NCBI GenBank assembly: GCA_030068075.1
Contig: CM057843.1
Coordinates: 38,225,332 to 38,289,331, forward strand
Direction: 5' to 3'
Source: Paguma larvata
Taxonomy: Eukaryota; Chordata; Mammalia; Carnivora; Viverridae
Length of the DNA: 64,000 bases
How positions within the stretch are numbered: position 1 is the first letter of the stretch; every line of letters starts with the position of its first letter. A model generated the notes under the pieces. That model saw nothing but the letters and a program-made list of their open reading frames with translations. It was not told where the DNA came from and ran no database searches. The position numbers and the translations under genes are program-made. This document shows positions 21,966 through 33,504 of the stretch, one piece after another.

Positions 21966-22125
21966 GGGGCACCTGGGTGGCTCAGTCGGTGAGGCGTCCA
22001 ACTTCAGCTCATGTCATGATCTCACAGTTCCTGAGTTCCAGCCCCATGTTAGGCTCTGTGCTGACAGATCAGAGCCTAGAGCCTGCTTCAGTCTTCCTCT
22101 CTTTGCCCCTCCCCAACTTGTGCTC

Positions 22126-22160
<35 letters not shown>

Positions 22161-22186
22161 ATAAAATAAACATTAAAAACAATTTA
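21966..22186 (+). mobile_element. Felid SINE with expanded (CT)n body
   Basis: Perfect 18-bp TSD (aaaaaataaacatatttg at 21948-21965 and 22187-22204). The CT tract (about 22130-22157) is an uninterrupted dinucleotide run. Confidence 0.97.
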
Positions 22187-22299
22187 AAAAAATAAACATA
22201 TTTGATGTCTTCTATCAACTTCCCTTCTGCCTCTCTAGCTTCACGTATTCCTTCCATTCCTCAAGCTTGTCTGTAAAGTTGCCTAAACATGACTTACTA

Positions 22300-22670
22300 T
22301 TTTGCCTCTGTGCTTTTTATGTTCTCCCTGCTTAGAAAAAAATCTATGCCTCTTTTCTTCTATATATTTCTTTCTAACCTTCAAAACCAGAACATACCTC
22401 TTTTCACATACCTTCTCCAATAATCACACCTTTAGTGTGATCACTTACGATTTTAGTTTTCTTATCTATTTTAGCTTTAGTCTACACTATACTATATTTT
22501 CTTGCAGTTACTGAAATATTTCTTCAGATTTCATCTCAACTTATTTCGTATATGTGTATTTTAGCCCCCAATTAGATTTTACGTCCTTTGGGGAACTCAA
22601 GAGTTGTGACTTTTATTTCTTCAGCATCCAGGAATAGTACAATGACTCACATTAAAATAAAATAAATGCC
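22300..22670 (+). repeat. L2 3' end
   Basis: Sense L2 order: tgttctccctgcttag, then ttctaaccttcaaaacc.., then attagattttacgtcctttg, gacttttatttcttcagcatc and an A/T-rich end with aataaaataaatgcc. Confidence 0.55.
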
Positions 22671-23093
22671 ATACCTGTGATATGATGCAACCAGCCTTAT
22701 ACACTTGACAGTGATACCAAGAAAGATTTTATTAAACAAGCATAAAATCAATTTCAAAAAATTATAAATGTAATGTGAATATCCAATTTGTCCCTCCTGG
22801 ATCTTTCATCCAAGAAGTTACAAAAACTTTTTTGGTATATGTTTATAGTAGATGTGTTTATCACATCTCAGAATACTAATTAACTAACTAGGATGGAAGA
22901 TTCTATCCTAGAAAACAACAAGGTCAGCCCACTCATTACCAATTGATTCTTCAACAAATTTAATTATTTAACAAACATCAATGCAGCGCATACTATGTAG
23001 ATAACATAGAGTAGACACCTTGAAAGGACATTAAATTTACATTCTATCTAAGAAATCAAGAAACACAAAGTGAAATAAAACACAAAAAATAGA
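22671..23093. other. AT-rich non-coding stretch
   Basis: No feature recognised. Confidence 0.35.
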
Positions 23094-23276
23094 GGGGTAC
23101 CTGAGTGGTCAGTCAGTTAAGCATTAGATTTCTGATTTTGGCTCAGGTCGTGATCTCATGGTTTGTGGGATTGAGTCCCATGTCAGGTTCTGCACTGATA
23201 GTGTGGAGCCTGCTTGGAATTCTCTCTCCCTCTCTCTCTACCCCTCCCCCCCAAATAAATAAATAAACATTTTAAA
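23094..23276 (+). mobile_element. CanSINE, diverged
   Basis: gggtacctgagtggtcagtc head missing one base of the A-box region. Body gtggagcctgcttggaattc and tail (aaat)n. Confidence 0.92.
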
Positions 23277-23584
23277 AATATAGAACAAAAAGTGGTCTCC
23301 ACTTAATGTCTAATTAAAGGACCAGCACAACACGGTGCTAAGTTAGAGGGGTGGGAGAGGAGACATAACTGAAGGAGTGGCCAGTAAGCCCTTCTTGAAG
23401 ATGTTATTATGTACATCTGGCCTCAAGGGATGGGCAAGGGAGAGACCAGAGGGACAAAGGCAAAAATACACATGCTGTGTTTGAATGACATTGTGTGTTT
23501 GGTCCATCTGTATGAATGGGTACATGAAAAGCTTCTTAAACACCACAAGATGTTGTTTTAACCAATCGATACTAATTTAGATGA
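23277..23584. other. Non-coding stretch
   Basis: No feature recognised. Confidence 0.35.
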
Positions 23585-24288
23585 CTTCTTTCAGATGCTC
23601 TTTGTTCCTTCCTGCATTTCTGGCCTTCTTGTTGATTCTTTTGACTTCTGTTGAAGAATTCCTTTTACTATTTATTTTAGTGCACATATGCTGACATCGA
23701 ACTCTGTAGGTTCTAATTTTTATGAAAATGTCTGTTTTACCTTAATTTTTGAAGAATATTTTGCTAGCTATAGAATTTTAAGTTTGCTGTGATTTTTCCC
23801 TACTCTTTACAGATGTCACTCCATTGTCTTCTGGTTCCATCAGTTCTGTTGGAAAAGTTAGCTGTCAGTTTTATTGTTGCTCATTTGAAGATAATGTGCC
23901 TTTTTTTACTCTGGCTAATTTTAACATTTTAATATTAGCATTTAGTTTTTCATGGTTTGACGAGGTGTGGTTTTCCTTGTATTTAGCTAGCTTCAGATTT
24001 ATAGAGCTTCTTGATTCTGTGACTTAATGTCTTCTGTTTGGGGAATTTCTTGGCTAATGTCTCTTCAAATATGTCTCCTGCCACATTTCTACTCCTTCTG
24101 GCACTCCATTGACAATCATAATAATAAAATCTTTTAATCATGTCCCATATGTATTTTATGTTCTTTTCTCTATATTTCATAGTCTTTTCTCTATGCCTCA
24201 ATCTGGATATTTTCTATCAACCTATCTTGTAGTTCATTAATCTCTTCTATAGGGTCTAATAGATGGGTTAAACTCATCAATTGGGTTT

Positions 24289-24430
24289 CTTTTTTTTTTT
24301 TTTTTTTTCTAAGTAGGCTTCACACCCAGCACAGAGCCTAATGTGGGATTTGAACTCACAACCCCAAGATCAAGACCTGAGCTGAGATTAAGAGTCAGAC
24401 TCCTAACCAACTGAACCATCCAGGTGCCCT
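24289..24430 (-). mobile_element. Short CanSINE (tRNA-only subtype)
   Basis: Poly-T, ctaagtaggcttcacaccca, gagatcaagacctgagctgag and head aaccaactgaaccatccaggtgcc. It lacks the CT-rich body seen in the longer SINEs. Confidence 0.85.
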
Positions 24431-24436
24431 GAATTT

Positions 24437-24922
24437 TTTTAGTTGAGGTGTAGTTGAGACACAATATTACATTAGTTTTAGGTATACAACATAGTGATTT
24501 GACAAGTCTATACATGTTGCTTTGCTCACCACAAATGTAGCTACCATCTGTCACCATACAACACTGTTGCAATAACATTGACTATATTCCCTATGCTTTA
24601 CCTTTTATCATCATGCATTATTTATTCCGTAACTGGAGACCTGTATCTCCCTCTCCCCTTTACCCATTTTGCCCATTTCCCTGACTTCCCTCCCCTCTGG
24701 CAACCATTTGTTTGTTCTCTATGTTTATAAGTCTGTTTCTGCTTTTTATTTATTTGTTTATTCATTAGTTTTTCTTCTTAGATTCCACATATAAGTGAAA
24801 TCATATGGTATATTTGTCTTTCTCTATCTGACTTATTTCACTTAGCATAATATCCTCTAGGTCCATCCATGTTGTCACGAATGGCAAGATCTTATTCTTT
24901 TATATGGCTAAGTAATATTCCA

Positions 24923-24966
<44 letters not shown>

Positions 24967-25235
24967 ACATGCATGTGTACCATGTCTTCTTTATCCATTC
25001 ATCTATCAGTGGACACTTCGGTTGCTTCTATATCTTGGCTATTGTAAATAATGCTGCAATAAACACAGGGGTGCATATATCTTTTCAAATTAGCGTTTTA
25101 ATTTTCTTTGGGTAATACCCAGTAGTGGAATTACTGGACCACATGGTAATTTCTATTTTGTGAGAAACCTCCATACTGTTTTCCACAGTGACTGCACTAA
25201 TTTGCATTCCCACCAACAGTGTACTAGTGTCCATC
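24437..25235 (-). repeat. L1MA/B-class L1, 3' end, 5'-truncated
   Basis: It starts with ttagttgaggtgtagttgag (3' UTR, antisense) and runs through gattccacatataagtgaaa, ctaggtccatccatgttg, gctattgtaaataatgctgc and ctgttttccacagtgactgc. It stops at the ORF2 C-terminal region. Confidence 0.88.
24926..24964. repeat. (TG)n microsatellite inside the L1
   Basis: About 19 uninterrupted TG units. Likely grown from a short TG run native to this part of the L1. Confidence 0.97.
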
Positions 25236-25691
25236 TATTAGATTCTTAATTTCACTTATATTTTTCACTTCTAGGATTTATAATGACTCATTTTTATTAA
25301 TACTAATTCTCTATTGAAATTCTGCCTCTTTTCATCTAATTCCTTAAAAGTACTAATCATATTTTTTAAATTGTGACTAAGTAAGACAAGTATGTTTGTT
25401 CCCTATAGGTTTATTTCCATAGTCTGTTTTGTCTCTTGATTTTCAATCATTTAGTCCTGTTTCCTGGCATTATTGATTTTTTTAATTGAATGCTAGACTT
25501 TGTGTATGAAAAATTATAAGACTCTGAATGATGATATTACTCTCCACAGAAGAATTCATTTTCTTCTGGCAGTGAGACAGACTTCAGGCATATCACCTCT
25601 ATCCAGGTAAAACTAACTTGCCCTAATTCGAGGGCACAGCCTTTTCAGGACTCTTAATTTAAACCTTTGTTTGTCAGAGTTGTTTCTCCTT

Positions 25692-25908
25692 TTTTTTAAA
25701 AAAATAAGTTTATTTATTTATTTTGAAGAGAGAGCACTTGAGCAGGGGAGTGGCAGAGAGAGAGAGAGAGAGAGAGGGAGAATCTCAAGCAGGCTCCATG
25801 CTGTCAGTGCAGAGCCTGACACGAGGCACAATCCCACAAACTGTGAGATCATGACCTGAGCCAAAATCAAGAGTCAGACGCTAAACTGACTGAGCCGCCC
25901 AGGCACCT
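25692..25908 (-). mobile_element. CanSINE with (GA)n run
   Basis: The imperfect TSD gagttgtttctcctt / ggagttttctccttg lies at about 25677 and 25911. It contains a 20-bp (GA) run and an atcaagagt subtype marker. Confidence 0.94.
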
Positions 25909-25933
25909 CTGGAGTTTTCTCCTTGATGGATCC

Positions 25934-26491
25934 TGTGATGATTAATTTTATGTGCAAACCTGACGGGGCTAAGGAATGCCCAAAGAATGGTAAAATGTTA
26001 TTTCTGGGAGTGTTAGTGAGAGTATTTCCAAAAGAGATTAGCATTTGAATCAATAGACTGAGTAACAAAGAGCACGCTAACCACTCGGGGCAGGCATCAT
26101 TCAATCTGTTGAGAGTCCAAATAGAACAAAATGGTGGAAAAAGGATGAATATTCTCACTCTCTGTCTCTCTCCCCTTGAGTTAGGAATCCATCTTCTCCT
26201 GCCCTCAGACATCAGCACTTTTGAGATGCTTAGGCCTTCTGACTCTGAGACTTATACAAGCAGACCTCAATTTGCAGGCCTTTGGCCATCACTTCTTCCA
26301 GTTTTCAGCTTTCAGACTTGTACTAAATTATACTACCAGCTTTCCTGGTTATCTAGCCTTCAGAAGGCAGATCAAAGGATTTTTTGGCCTCTATAATTAC
26401 TTGAGCCAGTTCCTATAATAAATCTCCTCAGATAGATAGATAGATAGATATCTCATTGGTTTTGTTTCTCTGGAGAATCTTGACTAATACA
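25934..26491 (+). repeat. Solo ERVL LTR, MLT2-type
   Basis: It begins tgtgatgattaattttatgt and ends gaatcttgactaataca, as expected for MLT2B-like LTRs. A 5-bp near-perfect duplication (gatcc 25929-25933, gaccc 26492-26496) flanks it. A polyadenylation signal (ataataaatc) lies near 26416, and (GATA)5 at 26431-26450. No internal viral genes are attached, so it is a solo LTR. Confidence 0.82.
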
Positions 26492-27350
26492 GACCCTGAA
26501 CTCAAGCTTTTGTCTTCCCAGGACAATCTTAAGATAATAATATTAATACCACTACCATTTTTTATATATGCTCCCCATCCATATTTTATAGTTAGGCTAT
26601 ATCTACATTGTTGGAGCATATGGCCATTATATGCTATATCTCTTTTAGCTCCCTTAGTCATGCTAGTAACTTTTTAATGCTCACCCCCACTTCTTATAAT
26701 GATGTCTCCGTAGTCGTTTTTTCCCCCGAAGTTCAATTACTACTAAATTCCTTGGGAAGGGCTTATGGGAACACTATCCCTTGAGTTCTTTGATGTTGTT
26801 AACAGTTTACCTGTGTTCTTCATACTTGACTCATATTTATTTCCTTCATGATCTTAAAGATTTGACCACATTTTCTGATGATAATTAAAAAAATAAGTCT
26901 GATAATAATTTCATTTTCTTTCTTTTTTAAGTCATACATTCCTTTTTTATCCAGGGACCCAAAGGATTTTTTTTCTCTTTCTTTAAAATTCAATAACCTT
27001 ACTAGAATTTGTCATTATATGTTATGGTGTACTCTGTCAGTGAATCATTTCAATATTTTTTTTTCAGAAAGATTTTCTTGGACATTGTTTTAGTATTTGT
27101 TCTGTTCCCTTATTTTTTTAATCTTCTTTAAAGACTTCTTTTATCTATATTTTGGATCCTCTGTATCACTCTTCAGTGTCCATTGCTTTCTCTCAAATCC
27201 TTCTTTGTCTCTTTCTTCATTAAAAAATAATTTAAATCTCTTATATTTAATTTTTTCTCTTCAGGCACTACTATTGAGTTTATTTTCTTTTATTTCCTTT
27301 CTAGAATATTCATTGTTTCTTAAATTATTGTTTTTTTCTTTTTCTTTTCT

Positions 27351-27469
27351 TTTTTTTTTTTTTTAAGATTTTTGTTTTTAAGTAATCTCTACACCCAGTA
27401 TGGAGCCCAAACTCACAATTTTGAGATCAAGAGTCACATGTTCCTCCAACTGAGACAGCCAGGTGCCCC
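27351..27469 (-). mobile_element. Short CanSINE (tRNA-only subtype)
   Basis: ttttaagatttttgtttttaagtaatctctacacccagt followed by gagatcaagagtcacatg and an aactgagacagccaggtgcccc head; no CT-rich body. It is paralogous to the copies at 24289, 53677 and 60746. Confidence 0.85.
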
Positions 27470-27853
27470 TGTTTCTTTATTTCTAATTATTTTTTTGAGC
27501 TTTGTCACTTCATCTCTGAGTTTCTAATTCTTTTTTCTGTTATTTCATATCTTATATTATTTTCTTAATGTCTTTTAGCTCATTTGGAATTAGCAGTTAT
27601 AGTTTTGCTCTGTTTTGTGGGTATGTCTATCCAGAGTGCTCTCATTGTCCATAGGGATGTTATTCAGCTTCTTTCCCCTCTTTTTTTTTTTTCTTATAAA
27701 AACTATGTTACCTTTATATTTTTCTATTGCTTCATATAATTTGAAATTAGTTTTCCTGAACTTTTGTTATAAGGTAGCATTTAGGAAAACTTGCCTCACT
27801 TCACAGCACTTTTTCTGTTGATTTTGGAGGGCATTAAAAAATAAGGCAGCTTG

Positions 27854-28052
27854 GGGGTGCCTGGGTGGCTCAATCAGTTGAGCATCTGACTCTTGATTTC
27901 AGCTCACGTTATGATCCTGGGTCGAGCTGAGCAGGGAGTCTTTTTGGGATTTTCTCTCTCTCCCTCTGCCCTTCTCTTCCACTTGCACATGCTCACTCGC
28001 TCTCTCTCTTCCTTCCTCCCTCCCTAAAAATAAAAATAAATAAGTAAAAAAC
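27854..28052 (+). mobile_element. CanSINE
   Basis: TSD aaggcagcttg at 27843-27853 and 28053-28063. gactcttgatttcagctc subtype with a shortened middle. Confidence 0.94.
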
Positions 28053-28615
28053 AAGGCAGCTTGCTTTATGATATTGCGCCATTTTGGTCTGGAGCTTTTC
28101 TTTCTCTCATCTCTGTTGTCCATGTCCTGTTTAATTTTTATTCCACCCTAAGCAGTTTCTTTTTGATGTCTCTGTCCCACAAACAGATTGTTTTGAGAGG
28201 TCACAGGTGCCCTATCAGACCTTTCCCCCTGGGCTTAATACTGGTAATGGCCAAAAACCCTCCCAGTTTCAGCTGCTGTTCTCAAATTGGCCTGCCCTCT
28301 TTCCAGAAAGTCAATGCCCATTGGCTATTTGGGAGTCTTCTTGTGCTCAGGTCCATCAGATGCATCTCCCTTATCCTTTCTCCCACACGTACGCTGATAA
28401 CATGCAGCTTTTATGGCTCATGGTGGTTTGTACCCATCCACTTATATTTTGGAGTTTGTGAGGGTATCTTGTCACCTAGTTCTGTTGTAAATATTGTTCA
28501 CAGGTTTTGGGTTTTGCTATCCAGTTTTTCTCTCTGTTTTTATGTAGGGATTTAGAGAGAATGAAAAATTACTGATGCTGTCATCTTCCCAGAATCCTCT
28601 CCCAAGTTAATTCAA

Positions 28616-29046
28616 TTATAAGTGTATTTTGTATTACAGTCCCTTTGGGAGCCTGCTCATAACTTATGGGTGTTGACATGTTGCTTCTGCTTGGGCCTGG
28701 GAAGGTTAAGGGCTTTAAATCTTAGCGGTTTATGATACCACAATTAATGACCAAACATAAGGAAGCTAAAACATGAACATAGTAAATTGCCAACTCACAT
28801 GAATTTTTTAAAAAGCATTTAAATTTAATTACAGCAGAAATATTTCTGAGGATTTGGGGATTGTTCTTAACAATAAATAAAAGAAATCATTCATGTATAT
28901 ATTTTCAGAATTAACACAACAAAGTTTTCATTTATGGGGTACATATACATATATTTCTGTGTACAAGCTCCATAAGATATATTTACATACACTGTTGTAA
29001 ACTTTAATTTTATGATTCTTGTAGTTGGGAAATTGTAACAACTAGC
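28616..29046. other. AT-rich non-coding stretch
   Basis: No feature recognised. Confidence 0.35.
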
Positions 29047-29112
29047 AAAAAAAAAAAAAGAAAGAAAGAAAAGAGAAAAAGGAAAAGGAAAGAAAAGAAA
29101 AGAAAAAAAGGA
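29047..29112 (+). repeat. Purine-only tract (A/G)
   Basis: 66 bases of nothing but A and G, from A13 through (GAAA)n to (GGAAA)-like units. Near-mirror symmetry makes it a candidate triplex-forming sequence. It is probably an old A-rich tail, but no SINE or LINE body adjoins it. Confidence 0.9.
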
Positions 29113-30494
29113 TTTTCAGTAAGCAGGCAGTCAACTGATACTATCATTAGTTCTAATGGAATCCAGCATGGAACTTTAAAACTAGAAAAAGTCTCAAGTG
29201 GTCATCTTGTCCAGACTACAGTTTCAATCAAGATTCTATATAGTTCAATGTGTTTAAGTACTGACAATTTTTTAACAATTAACAGTATCTATAAGAAATG
29301 GGGTTTTGGTTTTGCTATCAGATGAACTAAAGTATAGTGACGGCAAGCACAGTAGACAGAAACAATACTTAAGCACGACTTCGAAAAAATATAACAGAGC
29401 GATGGTAGCTAGGAAACCACAGCACAGATAGTGCATTGAAGAGGAATAGTTGGGAGCGAGGGGTAACTCTAGGGCCATGTTATGATGCTATGCAAGTGAC
29501 ATTGCACATGGTTGCCATAGTTACAGAGCTGCACAAGCTATAGACACACAGACCCTAGGTACCACCCACCCTGCTGCCACTGCTTTCCACACCTGCCCCT
29601 CTGAGTTTTCTACAGCTCCAGTGCAAGGAGAAAAAGGCCATATGGCTTAAATCAAAATATTTTTTTCACTTCTAAAAATCAGGATAAGAGATTCAGAACA
29701 GAAGGCAGGGAAACATTGGAAAATGCTTAATTCCCAAGGGTCAAGAGCCTCCAGAACATCCACTCCAGGAGGAAAAGCTGGTGACCCTTAGTCATCCTCT
29801 TCCATGTCTACTTTCATGTTCCTTTTTAACCTTCTCTGTTCCTCTTCTTACTACACAGATTCTGTCTCTGCCTTCCCCTCCCCCAACAGTCTTGATAGCA
29901 GCACCAGTGAGAGTTATCACATTGTTCAAAGGAATACATGTGGATTGAAGTGGTAAAGCAGGGATTAGATATTTTCATACTCTATTTTCTTTCAGTCAGA
30001 TTAAAGAAATGCTTTTGGATGTCACTGCCAAATTTAAAGGAAAATCAGGGTAAGCTGAAGAAAAGAAACAACAGTGGTTGTCCGGGGTTCGGGAGTGGGG
30101 AGAAGAAAAAAGCTCAGAAGAGGGAAGCATCTGGGATATAATTAGGGAGGCCCCTGGATGTCATCCTGAATTTGGGCGTGAGGAGGTGGGCAGTGACAAA
30201 CGTGTTGTGGAGGGGGCCCAGGGGAACATCTAATTTCTCCTGGTGTACTCGTTCTGGTGAACTTCATACTTGGTCAACTGGACGACCTACTTCTTCACTT
30301 CCGCAGATAGCAGAATGTGAATAATGTGGTTTTAGGTACTTTTGGGTTCTGTTTTTGGGATTTCACCTGAAATGAAATTCCTAGACTCCTTAAGCACATA
30401 CTTGTTCTCTGCGCATCCCTTATAAGACAACCCTGCCCTAAATATCTAAGACAGTGTGGCACAGGGAGGAGATGGCTTTGGCATCTGCATTAAG
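29113..30494. other. Non-coding stretch, mostly unique
   Basis: About 1.4 kb without a recognised repeat. Purine-rich sections at about 30055-30125. A 67-codon plus-strand frame (29938-30141) has no recognisable motif. Confidence 0.35.
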
Positions 30495-30850
30495 TTCCTA
30501 GTTAGTTGGGTGCTGTAGCAAAGAACCACAAACTGGGTGACTTAGAACAAGCGAACATTATTGTTTCATGGTTCTGAAGCAAGAAGTCTGAAATCACACT
30601 TCCTCTGAAACTTGTTGGTGAATCCTTCCTTGCCTGGTCCTAGCTCCTAGTGTCTTGCCTGCAATCTTTGGTGTTCCTTGGCTTATAGAAACATCACTCC
30701 GATCATGTATTATCACAAGGAGTTCTCCCTTTCTGTCTCTTTACATGGTGTTCTTTTTATAAGGACATCTATCGTATTTAATTAGAGGTACTGGGGGAAG
30801 GGCAGCATTTCAACATACCTGTTCTGGAGGAGACACAGGTCAGCCTCTAA
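30495..30850 (-). repeat. MLT1/MaLR LTR, diverged
   Basis: Antisense order: tgctgtagcaaagaaccacaaactgggtgac.., atggttctgaagcaagaagt, tgaatccttccttgcc, tttctgtctctttacatggtg, tttttataaggacatc. This matches the MaLR LTR at 33505-34192 at the same relative positions. Confidence 0.75.
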
Positions 30851-30859
30851 TATCATCCA

Positions 30860-31000
30860 TCTGATATGGTCTTGGGTGAGTCACTTAGCCCCTCTGAGAT
30901 GGGGTTTCCTTATCTAAGAAATGGAGTGGTGGGGAAGGTGATAATCCCAGCTTCACAGGGTTGTTGCCATATGGAAGAATAGAAAAGGAGAAAAAAAAAA
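30860..31000 (+). repeat. MIR fragment
   Basis: gtcttgggtgagtcacttagcccctctgag, then tttccttatctaagaaatgg and cttcacagggttgttgccat in MIR order. Confidence 0.75.
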
Positions 31001-31185
31001 GGAGCACATGTTGGGGAGAGTAATAGAGAGGCTCAGCAGACTTGCTCTATGATAGGAATGAGCACTTCTGACCCACTGAGTGAATATTAGGGAACAAGGG
31101 GTAAGGTTATCACTGCGTGATCAAGTGAAGGTGAGCAACCTTTGCACATGACCCTGTGTAGATCAATTTAAAGTAAAAAGCATTT

Positions 31186-31420
31186 GGGCACCTGGGTGGC
31201 TCAGTCACTTAAGCTTCTGACTTTGGCTCAGGTCATGATTTCACAGTTCGTGAGTTTGAGCCCTGCATCTGGCTCTGCGCCGATAGTTTGGAACAGAGCC
31301 TGGATCCTGCTTTGGATTCTCTGTCTCCCTCTCTCTCTGCCCCTCCCCCACATGTGCACATGCTCGTGCGCTCTCTCTCTCTTTCTCTCTCTCTCTCAAA
31401 ATAAAATAAACTTAAAGATA
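31186..31420 (+). mobile_element. Felid SINE (first of a tandem group)
   Basis: Head gggcacctgggtggctcagt. Extended (CT)n body; tail ataaaataaacttaaagata. It is followed after 12 bp by another SINE. Confidence 0.94.
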
Positions 31421-31432
31421 AAGAGATTCTCA

Positions 31433-31635
31433 GGGTGCCTGGGTGGCTCAGTCGTTAAGCATCTGACTTTGACTCAGGTCATGATCTCAGGCGCGTGAGT
31501 TCGAGCCTTGCATCAGGCTCTGTGCTGACAGCTTGGAGCCTGGAACCTGCTTCGGAATCTGTGTCTCCCTCTCTCTGCCCCTCCTCCACTCACTCTCTCT
31601 CTCAAGAATAAATAAACATTAAAAACATTTTTTTA
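31433..31635 (+). mobile_element. Felid SINE (second of group)
   Basis: gggtgcctgggtggctcagtc head, complete body; tail aataaataaacattaaaaac. The next SINE sits in its A/T-rich tail. Confidence 0.95.
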
Positions 31636-31853
31636 GGGGCGCCTGGGTGGCTCAGTCGGTTGAGCATCCGACTTCGGCTCAGGTCATGATCTCGCGGTTC
31701 CTGGGTTCGAGCCCCACGTCGGGCTCTGTGCTGACAGCTCAGAGCCTGGAGCCTGCTTCAGATTCTGTGTCTCCCTCTCTCTCTGCCCTTCCCTAGCTCA
31801 GTCTCTCTCAGAAATAAATTAAAAAAACGTTAAAAAAATATTTTTAAAAAAAC
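31636..31853 (+). mobile_element. Felid SINE (third of group), near-consensus
   Basis: ggggcgcctgggtggctcag head with most CpGs intact (cggctcag, cgcggttc, cgtcgggctc), suggesting a recent insertion. The probable TSD is the aaaaacattttttt-type sequence on both sides. Confidence 0.96.
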
Positions 31854-31863
31854 ATTTTTTTTT

Positions 31864-31955
31864 AATCTCTCTCTCTCTCTCTCTCCGCCCCCTCCCCATT
31901 TGTGTGCTCTCTCTCTTTCTCTAAAGTAAAAAATAAAAAGAATAAGAAAAAAAAA
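31864..31955 (+). mobile_element. Detached SINE body and tail
   Basis: A (CT)n run, cgccccctcccc, a second CT run and an A-rich tail, without any tRNA-like head. It is the 3' part of a SINE whose 5' part was displaced or lost by the neighbouring insertions. Confidence 0.75.
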
Positions 31956-32901
31956 TCAGGCAAGGGAACAGAGGATGGGAAGAGAATGGACTAAGAGATG
32001 GAATAAAAAAACTGAGCTGACCATGAATTAAACCTGTTCTTTTCCAGTAAGACAAAAATGGCACAAGCTGGACCATACCTGTGGCACAGCGAGACCTCTG
32101 GAAATGGCAACATCACTCAGGATGCAGTGTTACGTCTGTGAGCAGATTTTCTTCTTAGGTAATAATTGTTCTGTCATTGTGGGAACAAGCATGCTCTGTT
32201 TCTGCTTCGCTAATCTTGATAAATAGATTCACTGTCTCCATAAGTCTCCAAACTCCCAAAAGAGAGCATGTGGTCGGTGTGGCCAGTATTCCCCCGTACG
32301 GACCGAGTCTTTATACCAGGCTATTACCTAGGCCTTTGACCTTTGGATCAGGCATCCTGCCTTGGCCCAATCAGCTGAGACCAGGGCGATGGGGTCACAT
32401 GGCAGACTTGATGCATAAGGGACTGTGCCAAAAGGTCTAAGACTTTCCACAATACTTTCCAGAAAGAATAAAACTGCAGGCAGCACTGTTCTCATAAACA
32501 TTGGAATAGCATTTCTCCTCCTGGACTTTGTAATAGAGCTCCATCCATTTCTTCACTTCTCACCTCTCTCCAAGTTGGGGAGCTGGACATGGTTCAAAAA
32601 AGTCCCTGTATAGAGCACCGAATTGTAGAAATTACATATGTTAGATTTGCTTGGAACTTATTCTACCCACACCCCCATTCACATACACAACATAAATAAG
32701 CTCGTTTTTTAATCCCTGGCTCCCATTTTGAGGAAGACATAAATTACTTTCTACACATAGTTTTTTTTTTCCTGGCATGTCAACATTAACAGTAGTAGCA
32801 TAGAATCTTCCAAAGTGTGATAAAATGAATTGCTTCAGTTTCAAGGTGGGATTTTTACCACTTAATATAAAACATTCTGGCAACGTCTATCAATTTATAT
32901 T
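31956..32901. other. Non-coding stretch, unassigned
   Basis: No convincing repeat. The block cccaatcagctgagaccagg (about 32368-32387) and gggtcacatggcagac resemble old LTR sequence, but I could not place it. Confidence 0.3.
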
Positions 32902-32909
32902 ATCTAGAG

Positions 32910-33129
32910 CAGGGCTCTGCAAGCTTTTCTGTAAGGGGCCAGAGAGTAACTATTTTAGGCTCTTTGGGCAATATCACAACCACTATCCATCACAACCACT
33001 CATCACTCTCATTGTAGTATTAAAGGAGCCATAAACAATGTGTAAATCAATGAGTGTCTGTGTTCCGGTAAAACTTTATTTACAAAAGCAGGCTGGACTT
33101 GGCTCAAGTTTGTAGTTTACTAGGCCCTG
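32910..33129 (+). mobile_element. Non-autonomous hAT DNA transposon (MER/Charlie-type)
   Basis: It is flanked by a perfect 8-bp target duplication (atctagag at 32902-32909 and 33130-33137), the hAT signature. Ends are short inverted repeats (cagggc... / ...gccctg). Interior strings cttttctgtaaggggccaga and aaactttatttacaaaagcagg are typical of an abundant mammalian MER element. Non-coding. Confidence 0.88.
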
Positions 33130-33504
33130 ATCTAGAGGATAATTATTTGTGGGTTTTTGCTGTTGGGCAAAGTAAGAGCTGAACCTCACAATACCGGTGG
33201 TTTTTCTAACAGATGGTGTGGAGGTTCACCGTTCAATTGACTTTCCTAATGTAGATTAAGTTATACAATAATAAATAATTGAAGGTCACCACATCACACA
33301 AACCTGTGTGGCCGTATGCCACAGCACTGAATTTATTTAAAATAATTTTTCTGCATTTCCAATTCGAGACCAGATTAAGGCAAAGGAATAGGTAGTGTGT
33401 TCTTTCATTTATCCATCCAACATGTTGGTTCGGACACACTGTGACAGCTGTAAAGAACACATAAATCAAGCAAGGTCCCTGTCTTCGAGGAGCTTATGAT
33501 TTCA

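Larger units (their letters stand above)
23585..25690 (-). repeat. Ancient L1M 5'-region or HAL1-like sequence, split by a SINE and a second L1
   Basis: The antisense strings gaagaatattttgctagctatagaattttaag, ccattgtcttctggttcc, gagcttcttgattctg, cttgattttcaatc-like and gaatgctagactttgtgtatga are characteristic of the long non-coding or ORF1-proximal part of old L1/HAL1 elements. The order continues to the right of the inserted L1 at 25236. No intact frame. Confidence 0.6.
26492..28615 (-). repeat. T-rich LINE-like sequence, probably 5' region of an ancient L1 (antisense), split by two SINEs
   Basis: Long T-rich sequence with strings such as ctactattgagtttatttt and, near the right end, gatgctgtcatcttcccagaatcc; the complement, with gaagatga, resembles the start of old L1s. 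The family and boundaries are uncertain; the part left of 26800 may be unique. Confidence 0.4.

Noticed and set aside
31636..31720. tRNA-Lys-like sequences with A and B boxes (here and in every SINE head)
   Set aside because: They are the tRNA-derived heads of SINEs, repeated about 50 times with attached CT-rich bodies and A-rich tails, and are not functional tRNA genes.
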